Source: Hericium rajendrae | Taxonomy: Eukaryota; Basidiomycota; Agaricomycetes; Russulales; Hericiaceae | NCBI GenBank assembly: GCA_033439255.1 | Contig: CM065880.1 | Span: forward strand, 3,596,001-3,660,000 | Reading direction: 5' to 3' | Length of the DNA: 64,000 nt | Part shown: positions 1-13,100 of the stretch, in pieces | Position numbering within the stretch: position 1 is the stretch's first letter | Layout: every line of letters begins with the position of its first letter | Translations under genes and position numbers: made by a program | The notes under the pieces: model-generated | What the model saw: the letters and a program-made list of their open reading frames with translations, nothing else | Databases searched by the model: none | What the model was told of the DNA's origin: nothing

Positions 1-2
1 CA

Positions 3-2517
3 CTGAGTCTGCTCAGTGATATTGGAGCTGGAATTGAAGGACTAGCTATTGCTCGGAAAGCGTTACAGGTATGCATACTTCTTGACAGATATCACGAATA
101 CTGATTTTATTGCTGCATCAGCGTCTTCCTCTTCCCGCGTCTGACGTTCCCGATCTGCTATACGACTGCGAGCGAATCGCGAGGCAATTCTACCTTTGTC
201 TGAGTGTGTCATGCTTGCAGGTGTACGTCGGCGTCATTCCTTTCTGCCCCATCGACATCAAATTCCGCAGGCAATACGAACTTAAGGTAGGCTCACAATT
301 CATGCATGATGGTGAGCTGACAGAGGCTGCACGAGCAGGGACCAAATGTCGCCACACTGCTCAGTGGTTCTCAACGCGTATGGAGCCCCTGCGTTAGGAT
401 TATGGAAGGCCATTCCGACTGCGTACAGGCTGTCGGATTTTCGCCAAGTGGGGAGCATATAGTCTCCTGTGGGCACGATCGCACCATTCGCTTGTGGGAC
501 GTGAAGACAGGTTCGCATCTGCACACCCTTAGTGGCCATTCTAACGAGGTCAACGCTGTGGCATTTTCTCCAAGCGGGTGCGAGATTGTATCGGGCTCTT
601 CTGACAGGACTCTTATCGCATGGGATCCCGTAACCGGGGGCCAGTTGGACAAGTGGAGCATGCATACTGGTCCACTGCGTGCTATAGCATGGTCTCCTGG
701 AGGGAGGTATGTCGGCTCTGGGTCTGACGACTGCACCGTGATAGTTTGGGATGTGACGACTGAAGAGCCGGTCTCCGTTTTCCGAGGCCATACTGCTGAC
801 ATAGTCTCCCTCGTCTTTTCTCGCCACGGTTCGCTCGTCGTATCATGCTCTGAAGACGGCACGTGTGCAGTATGGAACCTCCAGGACGCGTCTCTCGTTT
901 TGAGGTTCTTGTACAAGGTTTTGGCACGTTCAGCTGCGCTGTCACATGATGACAAAACCATTGCAGTTGGTTATGCGGATGCGGTCATCGCGCTGTGGGA
1001 CATGGGAGATGGGAGGTGCATTCGCGAGCTGAGAGGTCATAGGTCCAGCGTCTGGTCCGTTGATTTCTCGAGCGATGACCAGATTTTGGTGTCCGGGTCA
1101 CAGGACAATACGATCTGTCTATGGTCTGTCAGTAGCGGCACTCAGCTTGTTGCATTGACAGGACACTCAGATGGGGTTCGTTGTCGTTTCCCGGCTTATT
1201 GATATGTCGGAATGCTGAGTCTATCATCGTCAGGTCCGCTCCGTGCAGTTCTCTCCGGACGGCAGCCTCATATGCTCTGGTAGCTTGGACCGCACTGTTC
1301 GAATCTGGGAGTGCACAGATACAATTACGGCTGCGCGCCAGACTCGTGTGAATTCCTCATTCATTTCTTGGACCAGCTCCAGACGTCGGCAGGATGACTC
1401 TGACGATCTGTCTTCCTGTGTTTGGAACGAAGTAACCGGGACATATTCCAGCTCGACTCGGAGTGATCACCATTCCAGTTCTGTGCTTACAGTAGCATTT
1501 TCAAGCAACGGTACTGTCCTAGCCACTGGCTCTCGGGGTGGGACAGTTCGCCTCTGGGATACATCTACTGGCACTCGAATGCAGACACTTTTTGGTCACA
1601 AGGGTCCCATCAGCTTCGTTGCATTCTCGCCCAGTGGAAAGCAGCTCTCATCGGCGGGACACGGGGACAACACGGCTCGGGTCTGGAACGTCAAGAAGGG
1701 CCAGTGCGATCGCGCGTTTGAGGGCCACACCAAACCGCTTTGGATGGTCGTCTACGCTCACGACGAGCATACGCTTCTGTCGTGCTCCGACGATGGGAGC
1801 CTTCGGCTTTGGGATACCATGGCAAAAGCAAAGGCAGCGCGTTCTTCGGGCGAGATTCTGTATCACAATCTCGAGCCCATCCGTACAATGTCTGTCTCAC
1901 CAGACAAGCGGTTCGTCCTCTTTGGGAGCATACACCTGTCGGATGGGAAGGAGATGAGGCTGAGGCTCCTTGACATGACAACGCGAACCGTATTGTGGAT
2001 GCACGAGGGCTCCACCAAAATGATACTGTCGCTCTCGTTCTCGAGGGATGGAAGCCGCTTTCTATCGGGAGAAGCAGACGGTCGAATTTGTCTGTGGGAC
2101 ACGGCCGTGGCACTGTCGTCTGGAGGCAAGAATGCCTTGTTGGAGGAATTCCACGCACGCAGCGCGTTGGAGCACGTGTCGTTCTCCGCAGACCAGAAAA
2201 GTGTTGTCTCCGATGCGAGCATTCATCCCATCCGTGGTAGCGAGCACTGGCCGCACTGTGCCGCCCTCAACAACGAGGGATCGTCGGCATCCCCACCAGT
2301 CTATTTTCTTTTCAATGACTGGATTTGGCGTGCAGGCCCTGGAGGCAAGAAGCGGATATGCTGGGTTCCGGCGGAGTATCGGCACACGCGCTCGATGGAT
2401 ATACATGATCGAGGAAATATGGCTGTCTTCCGGAGTAAGATTGCATTTGGGACGGAGAGAGGACGGGTGGTCTTGATTGATCTCTCGAGCTGTACCGATG
2501 CTGCTGAATTGCCATGA
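3..2517 (+). CDS. NACHT-WD40 (NLR-like) protein, C-terminal part; 5' end outside window
   Basis: Partial STAND/NLR-like receptor. Exons read by eye: 3-68, 122-286, 324-1175 and 1234-2517, all in frame, stop TGA at 2515-2517. The first two exons encode the helical linker that follows the NACHT module. The rest encodes about 700 residues of WD40 repeats, with recurring blades such as GHSNEVNAVAFSPSG and SGSSDRTLIAWD, which fold as beta-propellers and normally serve as ligand sensors. Exon boundaries and the 165-nt linker exon match the complete paralogue at 51863-56905, which supports the model. Introns are short (53, 37 and 58 nt); the 37-nt one is unusually small and its donor (GTAGGC) weak, so that junction is less certain. 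The 3' flank is still alignable with the paralogue for about 80 bp beyond the stop. In fungi this family is linked to non-self recognition and cell death; a specific role cannot be read here. Confidence 0.88.
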
Positions 2518-4831
2518 TCGCACTGGTTCCAGTAGAGATGGTCCTCCTTACTTTACGCTCGCGTTCTGCGTTTCGCGTCATGCCTTCATAGAATCCCGGA
2601 TGTTTAGTCAGACGGAGGGGTATGCGGCTAGCATGACCATCATGAACGTTGCAATACAGCGCCAAGTTATTCAAAGCTGGCCACCGGCAGGGCGGGAGGA
2701 AGTCGGTACGCGAACGAGGAAACAAGTCTCCTCGGCGCGACGGCCCCACAGGCAGGAGGCAGGTGTTAGCGCGGTCAGATTCAGCGTTGAGTCCCGTCTA
2801 CTCTGCCCTTGGCTGCTCTGCCTTTGGGAGACTAGGTGACCTTTGCAGGCTTGGCACTCGGGCGTTCAACATATCCTGTCAGTCGTCGACTTCTTCCGCA
2901 TGCTTCGCAAGCTCATCGATCGGTCAAGCTTGCATTACAGTATGAGACGCAAGTAGAAACAAAAAATGTGGGCCGTGTCAGGCGCAATCGGCGCGGAGGC
3001 GATCGATGAGGACGAGAAGATTCAGACAGTGCACGAGAAGAGCGGCCTCGGCTAGTCTACATCTGTGCGACCTTTTCGAGATATTTGTCTACGCGGCTGA
3101 ATGCGTCCCGACAGCTCTACGGCCGCAGTTGAAGCAGAAATGTGGGATGCGTGCCCACAGTGGACGTGCGATGCGCGAGGCAAACGTCCTCGTCGCATCA
3201 AATAGAGCCGAGAGCAACGTTCGGCATGCAGCAGTGTCCCAACGCAGCAACCGCCCGGCTCTCAACGCTCGCTTCTGCCTGCGCATATGGATTGTATGCG
3301 GCCAGCATAGCCAGCGCCGGTGGGAACTCGGGGCGAAATTCGCGACGGATGTCGTCCGAGGACTAGAGAATCCCATGAATACGGATTCTCCATTCACCCA
3401 AGAGAAAACATACCAAGTGTGAACCTCAACCATCCTATTTACTAGCAATCCTATGGGAGCTTCGGGCGCTCTGACTCAGTATACAGACGCCCCCTCGGAC
3501 TGCCTTTTCACGGCCGCGACGGGCTTTCTGCCCCACCTGGAACGCTTGTACAGTGGTGCGGTCGGTAACCCTGTGCCCGAGGCGGTCGACGGGGAGAGGC
3601 AGCCTGAGGTAAGAGGGCTCTCAAATGGGGCGGTATAACGGGCATGCGCTGCCTGCAATGCGAAGACGGCCCTTCGGAATGGAAAGACAGTTGATGCAAG
3701 GTAGTGTGAGAAGGAATGCCCATGGACAGCGTGCCGTACGTTTCCTGTTGCTGCTCACTGACGCTGCGAGGCCTTCCTCTGCTGGACTGGGCCCGCAGGG
3801 TCGAATTGGAAAAGCACGAGTGCGTGACAGCATGTGGGATGGGACGGCGCCGTTCTCGATGAGAATCGCACTTTTTATATTCGGTCTGCCGACATCTCAG
3901 TCCCATACCGCGACGGCGGGCAGTGAGATGGCATGAGGCCATGGGCAAGAGAAACCAGGGTGACGCGCAACGACGCGCAGGCTGTAGAGAGGACGCCCGG
4001 ACGCGCAGATTTGAGGATCGGGGCGGGCATGGCTTCGCCGGACACCGATCCATTTACCAGGAAACGAAAAACGACGTCTTCGATCTGAAGTAGCGGACTG
4101 TCGGTCGTACATAGGACACAGAGATGCCAAGACGTACCTGTTTAACACCGTCTTTGAGCCCACACTGTATTGATAAGGTCTGGGAGGGTCTCGTTGCGTA
4201 TGGCCAGCTCCGCGTCTGTTGGTCGCGCCTTGCTCGTAGGAAGAGTTTTTCATGGTCCAGATTGGCAAGACGCGTCTCGAGCCTCATTTGACGGGCGTTA
4301 TGCTCGCGCTCGTTCTTCGTCATCGTTTCCGAACCATGAAGTCCACTCAGATTCCGCGCAAAGGAGTGTTGCTGGGAATGCCCAATCTATTGCATGAACA
4401 TACCTGCTGCAAAGGCACGGTGCGGCGTTGCGGCCTTATGCCAGTCGACTGGATCCATTGTGCGTTCTTCTGTAGTGGTGCGCGTTCTGATGAGAGGACT
4501 CGTCGTGCGGTACGGCTGGCGATGGTCGGAAGAATGCGTAGGAAACAGATCATGCTGTCCCGTCCGGCGCTATGTATAAGTCTTTGCATGTGGTTAATGA
4601 AGACGTCAAAATTCACATACGGTGCTCATCTAGCTGAGAAAGTGTAACCCCAGCTAGCCAGGACCTCTCAACGTTGCCTTTGCCATAAGTAAAAGTGTCC
4701 GCGTGCTCTCGTGCGACAGCGATCTTATAGTAGTCAGAGCGAAAGATGGATGAAGATGGATGACGGAGCGATTGGCAAACCGGGGCGCCAGACTCTGGGC
4801 GCTTGTTCTTTTGGAAGGAGGGTTTTTTTTT
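2518..4831. other. Intergenic, no gene supported
   Basis: About 2.3 kb between the WD40 gene and the next mobile unit. Several open frames of 60-180 codons occur on both strands but overlap one another, lack consistent splice structure and resemble no family I know. The first roughly 80 bp are homologous to the 3' flank of the paralogous NLR gene at 56.9 kb. A short string, CTGTCAGTCGTCGAC near 2876-2891, recurs beside two hairpin repeats at about 50.1 and 62.0 kb, so this interval probably contains decayed repeat DNA. Confidence 0.5.
4784..4810. repeat. Dispersed GGCGCC...GGGCGC hairpin motif, copy 1
   Basis: The motif GGCGCCAGACTCTGGGCGC followed by TTGTTCTTTT can fold into a short hairpin. 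Close relatives occur at 50052-50080 and 61977-62004. It lies just outside the putative left terminus of the integrase-type mobile unit and may be the end of an older repeat. Confidence 0.55.
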
Positions 4832-4856
4832 GACGCACCTTACCGGACAAAAATGG
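4832..4856 (+). repeat. Putative left terminus of integrase-type mobile unit
   Basis: The 25-bp string containing CTTACCGGACAAAAATG matches in inverted orientation a string at 47879-47902 (about 19 of 24 positions identical by eye). Both sit a few hundred bases upstream of the first gene of a putative mobile unit, with the gene pointing inward. Subterminal TGATCATG-type palindromes follow both (4.88-5.18 kb and 47.6-47.84 kb). No convincing right-hand partner was found near 9.5-10 kb, so this unit may be truncated. Confidence 0.45.
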
Positions 4857-5252
4857 CAATTTAGCCTTCGGACGTGGCTGATCCGGTGTGATCCTACGTG
4901 ATCATGCGTTATCTATAGCACTCATTCCTGATCATGCATGAACGGACGTGAACAGACGTGAATAAAGCTATTTCTCTATTTCAAAGCCTGAATGCGATAT
5001 GCATGGGTCCGCTTATCAAAACACAAAGACACTCTTGATCATCGCTCGTGAATGTAGATGATCATACTCATACACTGTGAGTCTTCGCTGGTACTAACAT
5101 TGGTCTTTGTCTCCACCTGTCAGTCTTTGTGTTTCACATGTTCCCCCAAGCTTTGGCTTAATGTCATTCATGCATGATCATGTATGGCTCTCATGCACGC
5201 CGCCTCTCACTCGGTGATTCTATCCAGGTGCGTCATCTCCTCTTCCTAGCCT

Positions 5253-7055
5253 ATGGCAGATCCGGGTCCTCTGGGTAACCTCCGCATTGCCTATCGCGTC
5301 CTGGAAGGACGCGTTCAGACTGCCCTTCGCACACAGGTTGGAGATGCAGGCCAACTGGATGGGGCTCGTGCTGAGGTTTTGTCATTTGCTGCGAGTGCAG
5401 AGCAGGTGAGTGGCATCTTACTGGATCTTAAACCCTGGTATCTAATCCTGCTGTAGCATGCTGCGCTATTTCCTCCAGACGAGTACGCCCTTTTACAGTC
5501 CAACTTGACAGAGATGGTCCGTCTCTTAGACAATGCCTACCATCAATCTTCGGATCCTCCGGAGGCCCCACCCCCGGTTGTTGCTCAACTTGTTCATTCT
5601 GGTCGTCGAGGTTGCCCGCGGCTCCACATAGACCCTCACTTTCTCCAGTACAGTTTGGAGATTCAGGGCCCTTCTGCACTATCTGACATCCTCCACTGCT
5701 CCTCCCGCACTGTCCGCCGCCGTGCCCTTGAGGCAGACATTGTTCATCCCTCAGCGGCTGTTCGTCAGCACATCTTGCATCCCGATGGCACTCACACAAC
5801 AAAATTCACATCAACATCACGCCCTGTCTCTGTGCTGTCTGACAATGAGCTTGATGTGCTCATGGCTTCGATCTTGCAAACCTTTCCGAAGTTTGGGCAG
5901 AGCATGATCAGCGGAGCTTTGAGATCCATGGGCCACCGTGTACCCCGAGAGCGTATTGCTGCCTCCTACCTTCGCGTCCATGGTGCACCTGGACTTTTTT
6001 CTGGCCGCCGAATCTCCCGCCGAACTTATCGTGTCCCTGGCCCCAATTCTTTAGCTCATCATGACGGACAGCATGGTAAGTGCTGCCTCTCTGATCTGAT
6101 AGTCTAGTCATAAAACATCTTCCATTCCAGGCCTTATTCGCTACAAGATTGTCATCCATTGTTTTATTGATGGGTACTCTCGTTTTGTGACGGGAATCCA
6201 GGCTGTCAACAACAATCATGCTACGACCGTTCTGGACCTCTTTTTGCATGTGGTCAATACCCATGGCCTTCCCAGTCGTGTCCGTGGTGACCACGGGACG
6301 GAGAACTTGGAGGTTGCCCATTGGATGGAAGAGCACAAGGGCCTGAATCGCGGCTCATACATTTGGGGAAGGTAATAGTCGTTTGGCTTGCTCTTATGTC
6401 ATCTGCAATCTGATCGGGCTTCAGGAGCGTCCACAACACACGCATCGAACGGCTATGGTACGACGTCACAAATGGTTTCGGACAGAAGTGGAAAAATTTC
6501 TTCCTGGACCTTGAAGTCAATCACGGCCTTAATCCAACCAACGCAGCACATATCTGGCTCCTGCATTTCTTGTTCTTGCAGGCCATAAACCATGACGCCC
6601 AGTCATGGGCAGAGGCCTGGAATGCTCATCCTCTTCAGGTCAAAGGCGAGCGACGATCAAGTCCCCGCGCCTGCTTCATGTTTGGTATGCTACGCGAGGG
6701 TGCCCGTGGTATCCAGCATCTTGTTTCTGTTGAGGATGACAATTTCATTCCTGAGATTATTGACGATTATGGTATTGACTGGGAGGTACTAGAGGATCCA
6801 CGTCTGATGGGGCACCTTCTCGAACACAACCCGCACGAGCACCTGTCTGATAATTTATTTACATCCTCCACTACTCCTCAGCAGCTCTCTCACGTTCCTT
6901 GTGATGAACCTGACTGTCCTTTGTCACCCGATCAGCTTGACGCTTTGCTTGCCCAACTGGAAATTACTGTAGATACCTCCTCCAGTAGCATGCTTGTGCG
7001 TCGCATTATGTGGACCGAAGCACTTCGTTTTTGTTTCCAGGCCATGATAGAATAG
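5253..7055 (+). CDS. Integrase-core (DDE, rve-like) transposase
   Basis: Four exons: 5253-5405, 5457-6075, 6131-6371 and 6425-7055, giving 547 aa. All introns are 51-55 nt GT-AG and frames join cleanly. The catalytic core is visible: first Asp in FIDGYSR (about residue 271), second Asp in RGDHGTEN (about 311), and the Glu in NTRIERLWYD (about 346), a D-D34-E spacing typical of retroviral-like integrase folds. The N-terminal part looks like a helix-turn-helix-rich DNA-binding region (residues about 100-230). The RGSYIWGRSVHNTRIERLW block is characteristic of a eukaryotic integrase-core family common in mushroom genomes, as I recall it. The family catalyses DNA strand transfer in the nucleus. 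No stop or frameshift is seen, so it may be active. It lies 168 bp upstream of a second co-oriented gene, suggesting one two-gene element. Confidence 0.85.
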
Positions 7056-7222
7056 AATCATTTCTCTCATGTATGTCTATTACAAGCGGCCTAGGATCAA
7101 TAGAATATTGGGGCAGGGATGCAGGGCACTTTAATTTGCTTCCGTCTGGCCTAGATTTTTGGATCTTTTTGAATCTCTAGCTCTCTCTGACGTCTCTTCC
7201 CTTCGTCTCTGTCCTCCTACCT

Positions 7223-9531
7223 ATGCAGACACGTCAAACTGCAAACCGGAGTGCTGGGACCCTTGATTCTCTTTCCACAAGCTCTCCTGCTACAGGACTG
7301 CCTCCCAGTCATGGACACGCTTCAAGGCCAGGTGACACTCTGGCTAGCGGAGCCATCCATGACTCGAACAGTGATAATGCACCTGTCCCGCCATCCGAAC
7401 GAGAATTACGGGCTCTCCGAAGGTCTGAATTAGCAGAAAATGGCGTCCAAGGCAGGAGAGGGTGTACTGTGCGGCGAGGACGTACAAGAGCAAACCATAC
7501 TTCAGGAGGTTCTGGTTTGCATGCTCCAGGGCACACTGTGATCAATCCTTCTTCTGGTCACAGCTCACCTTTGACACCTGGTACATCCTTCTAGCAGTCT
7601 TCCCCATGCTGGCCTGCAGCCTAAGTATCATCATCCCAAATAGCTCCATCAAGATCAAGATCACGTTCACCTTCGATTAACAGGTCCGGCCCTGTTTCGG
7701 AACCTAGAGATGGATTGCTTGGAGGAGAAGATAACCAGACGGACAGTATACCTACCTCAGTCTTGGATGGCGCACCATCCGATGATGTGGCCATCTCAGA
7801 AACTCATGTTGCCGTCTCTGATGCAGGTCAGGATACCTCACCATTTTTAAGGCATCTGCTAAAATCAATATATTGTTGCAGATACCGCTCATGCCAGCAC
7901 AGATCGGTCTTCCCTCGCTGAACAAGATCCGGCTCATCGGAACATCAATGCCATTGATGGACCCACAGATCGTCATTCACCCGGCATAGACCACATTTGT
8001 CAGTCCGCTTCTATCTTTCCAGTAAATTCTCCAACTCTGGAACAGATAGGTGCGTTTGCATATAATATTCTCAATATCCTAACAACTGCTTATCATCTTG
8101 GTATAATACAGCTATTACAACAAACCAACAAAACAGCGACGATGTACCAGCAAGATCTGTTCCTTTGGATGGCAGAATGGCTCTATCATCTCGGAGTTCC
8201 TATGTGGTGCCTACCGGATGGCGACGACGCTGCCCATCTACTGGTCCTCAGTCTCTAGGCCCAGATCTGCAGGCCCAGTTAATCGTAATCCCTACCATGC
8301 ACTCCTCGCCCACAAACACCCCTGTATTTATTTCTGAACAACCCATTCCTCTGTCTTCCGAACAGAATGCTCCATCTGTAGCCAGTCAGGATGACTCCAG
8401 CCTTCCAGGTCCTTCCGACGACGCTACAGAATTTCCTGCTGCTGTGTTCATTGGCATGGTTGGTGAAGAGGTGGTTATTCATGATCTTCGACTGCGTTCT
8501 GTCAGCCCAACTCTTGGGGCCATCACCTCTGCTATTCTATCGATCCTCAATCCATCTCCACAAATGGAGACGATCCGACAACTCCTTATTCAATGCGCTC
8601 CTCACTTTGTTATTGCTTCTGCAGCAGCACCTGTTCCCTTCCTCCTGATAGAGGACTGCAACGATCCGAGTCTCAAATTTCAGGAGATCTCCATGCTAGC
8701 AAACCACGCAGCTTGCCAGAAAATATTGCAGGTTGTCGATGAAACCCTCTTATTTTCTAGCGTCTTAAAATGGAATCTGCATTGCCGTGATCCGGACTTG
8801 TCAATGTCTCTCTTTGCCCTCTATATTCTTCCTCAGGTGAGTACCACGTTGACGTACAATCTGCTTTGATTTACTGACTGGATAATCATCCATTATCTGA
8901 AATCAGCCTCCCCTGCAACCCCCTTTGCTCCCAGAGACGCCAGCGCAATATCTGGACTTACATTTTTCTGCTAGGAAATATCAACTCAGATCGCTGGATG
9001 ATCAGCAGTACCGTGGAGGTGCATACCCAGCTATCTTCAGAGTACGATTAGTCCGTCGCATCCTGGATACTCTGAACATCCATACCAAGAATCGAAGAGA
9101 AAATCCGTTCATTGTTCATCTCTCTTCTGGTGGGCAGATCAAGATCAACGCCGGTGATGTTCGTGACTGGCTGGGGCTGACAAAGTCCTTCTCTAATGTT
9201 CGTACCAAGGCAAGTTCATTGTATTCAAATCCTCTTCTCCAAAGGAAACTAACCATTGTTTCAGGTAAAACCTATCTTCCAACTAGCATGGTACTTCAAC
9301 GACCTGTCAAACCTGCAGCGTCTACATGAGCTCAACCAGAAGCAACAGCGCACTGTTATGCATGCACAGGTGCTGACCGAGGAGCGTGAGGCCCCTCTGT
9401 CCTGCAATCAACCTCCAGGAAGCCTCCTGTCAGATGCCATTCAGCAGAGCCTCAATTCTTTGTCCCAAAGTTGCTGCAAAATCATACAGGATTGTGGCCT
9501 GGTGGTGGCTGCAGCTGATCAAGTTGTCTAG
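7223..9531 (+). CDS. Unrecognised 673-aa protein, partner of the integrase-core gene
   Basis: Six exons fit without a frame break: 7223-7580, 7626-7826, 7882-8049, 8112-8836, 8907-9209 and 9265-9531 (673 aa). The first about 280 residues are Ser/Pro/Asp-rich and probably disordered. The C-terminal half is compact and mixed alpha/beta, with blocks such as FRVRLVRRILDTLNI, FIVHLSSGGQIKINAG and KPIFQLAWYFNDLSNL. I do not recognise a family. The first intron (45 nt) uses a GTACAT donor and a CCTAAG acceptor; the last uses a non-canonical GC-AG pair (gcaagt...ttcag). The gene follows the transposase in the same orientation and is intact, so it may be an accessory protein of the same element, such as a target-site or assembly factor. 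That role is inference from position only. Confidence 0.6.
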
Positions 9532-10100
9532 CGCACTTTTGTACCAGGTAACAAACATGAATTAATTACCAGACTTCTGGTATCAAGCACTTTTCAAGAG
9601 CTTTCATGACATGTCAAGACGCTGTTCCAAAGACGGTCTACAAGGCCTCATGCGGAAAATATGGGTGGTGGGAAATTTTTGAGAGCTCTTAAATCTTTAC
9701 TTCCCTTGTCTACACTATCCTACAGTAGTACATGGTAGGATACGTGTGCTACAAGCCTTGAAGCCAAGCCGTTTCTGTGTGCATGCTTGCGTTGAGCCGG
9801 TGTGCTGTGGGTCGTGGGCGGACTTGGGTGCCACAAGTGGGCGGACGGGCATGCTGCATGCGTGTGCACATGCCCGGGAGTACATGCAGGGGAGCTGGTG
9901 GGTGTCCATGTGTGGGGGCAATGCGGAGTGCAGACGCGCGAGCAGCAGACGTGCTGTGAACGGGCTCGCACACGGGCGCGCATGCATACATACTGCGGGA
10001 CGATGCACAGGCACGCGCATACGGCATGCTGACGTCAACGCTGCAGGCCTGATACTGTGCATGTTGTGTTCTGTTTAACAACTAGGTGTTGTCTTCATTG
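9532..10100. other. GC/TG-rich low-complexity stretch
   Basis: From about 9770 to 10060 the DNA is rich in alternating CATG/GTGC/ACGC words and is open in five overlapping frames on both strands, which is expected of such composition. It resembles in style the GC-rich cores of the TIR elements at 34.2-35.3 and 42.8-44.0 kb. No gene is supported. Confidence 0.4.
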
Positions 10101-13100
10101 CGCGGTAGTTCTTATGGCTAGAATTTTGATATCCAGGCTTCCACAGCGATCAACAGCCTATGGATGAGGTTGAAGCTGTCGTGATCAGCGCCAGGGATCG
10201 AGCGTTGACGCTGACGCTTCTTCATTATCCATGCTATTGGGTGCCCATTGCATGTTGACGCCGCGTGCAAGCTGTGTCGTCCTTCTCTGTCTGAAGGTTA
10301 GTGCTCCGTGTTGATTAGTCACGGTAGACTCGGCTCACCGGAACATCCCAAAATGCAGATTCTTCCCCGGCGAGATCTGAATCCGAGGCCAGCTCGGCAA
10401 CCTGCACTGGACGGTAAACACATCGTACTCCAGGTGAATGGGATACTTGCGAGCTCTGGACAAAGCCCAGAGCGAGCTTCAGGCCACTGGCGACGCAGGG
10501 TTAGTCTCGCTTCTCAGGGGACTTGTTCATTGGAAACTCACCTGAATGTCCCAGCAGCAGAATCTTCGCATCAATATTCGGCATCGATATTCGACACGTC
10601 AAAGGAGCCCCGCGAGTCCTATTGACTGTTTTGGAGCCTCCAGGGGCATTCTGGGACCTGCACGATGTGCTCTGTGAGTCTTACACCATGGAATTAGCCG
10701 ACTCGAAGTCAAACTCACCAGACTTTCGAACACTCATTTTTAGATGCGGGTTTTTCGAGATCGAGCAGCGTGCGCCAAGTGGCCTTCGTGCCCCTAGCCT
10801 AAGTGTTCAAAGCCAGAAGCATGTCGATGCTCGATATCGCAGGCACAGCTGGGCTGCGCCCAGCACTCGCTTTTCGTTCACGGTGACTGTTCCCACGCTT
10901 TGTGGGGATATTCCGAGGCCTGTGGGATGCGTTCCGGTGAGTATTTCGCAATGAAAATAGCCGAGTCAAAGTACAACTCACCAGAGCCTCCAGATGCCGC
11001 TTTTTGGCACCTTTTTTCTGAGATTCAGAGGCCCGCGCTGAGCGGCCTGCACGTCCATAGGGCAATGTCTCAGAGCCGGTATCGACGGCATGTCGATACT
11101 GACATCGCGGGCGCTGGAGGCGGGCGCAGCCCGCCGGCCTCTTCGCCTTGAGGAGTCGCCTGGCATCACCGAGAGCTGTTCTGAGATGTGTATGGTGAGT
11201 ATTTAGCACTCAAATTAGCCAGGTCAACATAGAACTCACCAGGCCCTCAGAAAGTCATCTTCGGGTGCTTTTTTTCTCAGGTCCAAAGGCCGGCGCCGAG
11301 CGGCCTACACGTCGGTACGATAAATTTTTGGAGTCAGCATGGACTTTGTTGATGCCGACATTCAAACGCCACCAACCGTGCCCTCCCCATCTTCAACGGA
11401 TACTGTTCGCCATGCCGGCGCCGGCGCTGTCGTCAGGACCATCTGAACGCGATGAGATCTCTTGCTCACCTGACGCAGACGTAACATCCACGCGGACGCA
11501 GAACATGCAAGGGGAGCGCCAGGCTGCACCGAGTCACCGCCAAGCCCTCGACCATGGAGATCTCGCCGTGGCGATGTGCGCGCCGCTCGCCGCCAGGCAT
11601 CTCGACCTCGAAAACATAAAGCGACGCTTCTGAGTCTCCGGTGAGTCTCGTCTCGCGTGGCCAATTCCACTGCAAACGACTCACCCTGCACATCCCGGAC
11701 CACCGGAATCCGGCACGAAAAGGTGAATCCCGAAGGCGAAGGGCTTCTGTAGTGAATGAACACGACATGACAGGGATTACACTCACTTGTCTGATACGGA
11801 ATCCAGGGGAAGAATTTTACTTGAGCCGAGCTTCGGTGATGATAAGAGTGGTCCCAGATCAATCTGAAGGCCATACAGAACATATTGTCAGTGAAGCAGA
11901 CCGCATGTAATGATCAAATGGATTCAAGGGTTTCATTCGCGAGAGAAAGGGAGTCGGTGCTTGCGCCGCTACGATGATTAAGTTAGATGTGCGGGCGCGC
12001 TTGTCATGTGTCATCACGTGAAATGTAAACAGACGGCACTGCCACCTGCCAGATTGAAAGGCAGGCCGTCCTCTCCTTTTTCTCCCCCACCGGCTTGCCA
12101 ATTGAGTGAGATGCTGAGCGTAGCCGGTGCTTCCCCATCCTCCCCAATCCACCTCCCCAATCCATTTTTTCATTTGCATTCTGTTATCGCGTGCTGAACA
12201 GTTCTTACCACACCACACTAACTTCACACAGATATTCAGGTTCAGCGCAACGCAGCGGAAAGGCGCGAGCAGCGCCGAGGGTGCATGAACATCTGAATCG
12301 CACAGGCCAGGCCATGTCCGGTGCACGAGAGGGACGGGAGGTAGTTATCTAAGTGTAAGGAGCTGCAGCACAAAGTGAGTGTTCACCGACGTCGTAGAAC
12401 GCGCAACACTTACCTTGTGATGCCTCCCGTCGACATGATAGCCTCTCGAGGGTCTCCATTGACACCGGGCCTAGCCCGCCAAAGGCTTCTGCATGGCGTA
12501 CAGTGTGCGATCTTGAGTTGTATGACACGTTGCTATGCCCTAGTAAGTTGGTTTCAGTTGCAATAACACAAAGTATATCCGTACTGACCTCAAGTCGCAG
12601 AAAGCCGACTTTTCATCGCTTTCCCGGGTCACGAGGCTGGCGACTTTAGGTTAAATGCTTGATGGTTGACAACGGGGTACACTTTCTGGTCATGAGCATT
12701 GCATTGCAGTCCTCGGCGCTCGGAATGCGGATCCTGCATATCGAGGTGAGTTTTTTGGGGGGCCATCGAAAGGGAATCTAATGCTTACCTGCCGTCTCCA
12801 GACCTCTTGTTTTCGCTGATCGTCGTTTGCGAAGCTCGTCCGCGGGTGCGACAAGCCGGGCGATGCCCCGACTTTGTGCGGCGCGCGGGTCCGATCGATG
12901 GCCGCCGTCTCGTGCGGGGACTGTAATGCACCCTCGTGCTGTCCTCCGCTTTCCATCGCCGCCGCGGCCCAGCACCGTCCGTTGTTCGCATTCGCTCAAA
13001 CTGGGCTGGATGAGTGAGTTTCGCTGTTGCTGATCTCACAGTAATGTTGCTTACCTTTCGTCTCCACAGATCTCTGCCTTTGTTCACATCACGGTGGTCA

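Noticed and set aside
3006-4647. Several frames of 120-180 codons on both strands
   Set aside because: No recognisable domains, no consistent splice sites, and strong mutual overlap; likely chance frames in GC-rich DNA.
9715-10081. Overlapping 80-115-codon frames on both strands
   Set aside because: Low-complexity TG/GC DNA; no splice structure, no homology, and mutually overlapping.
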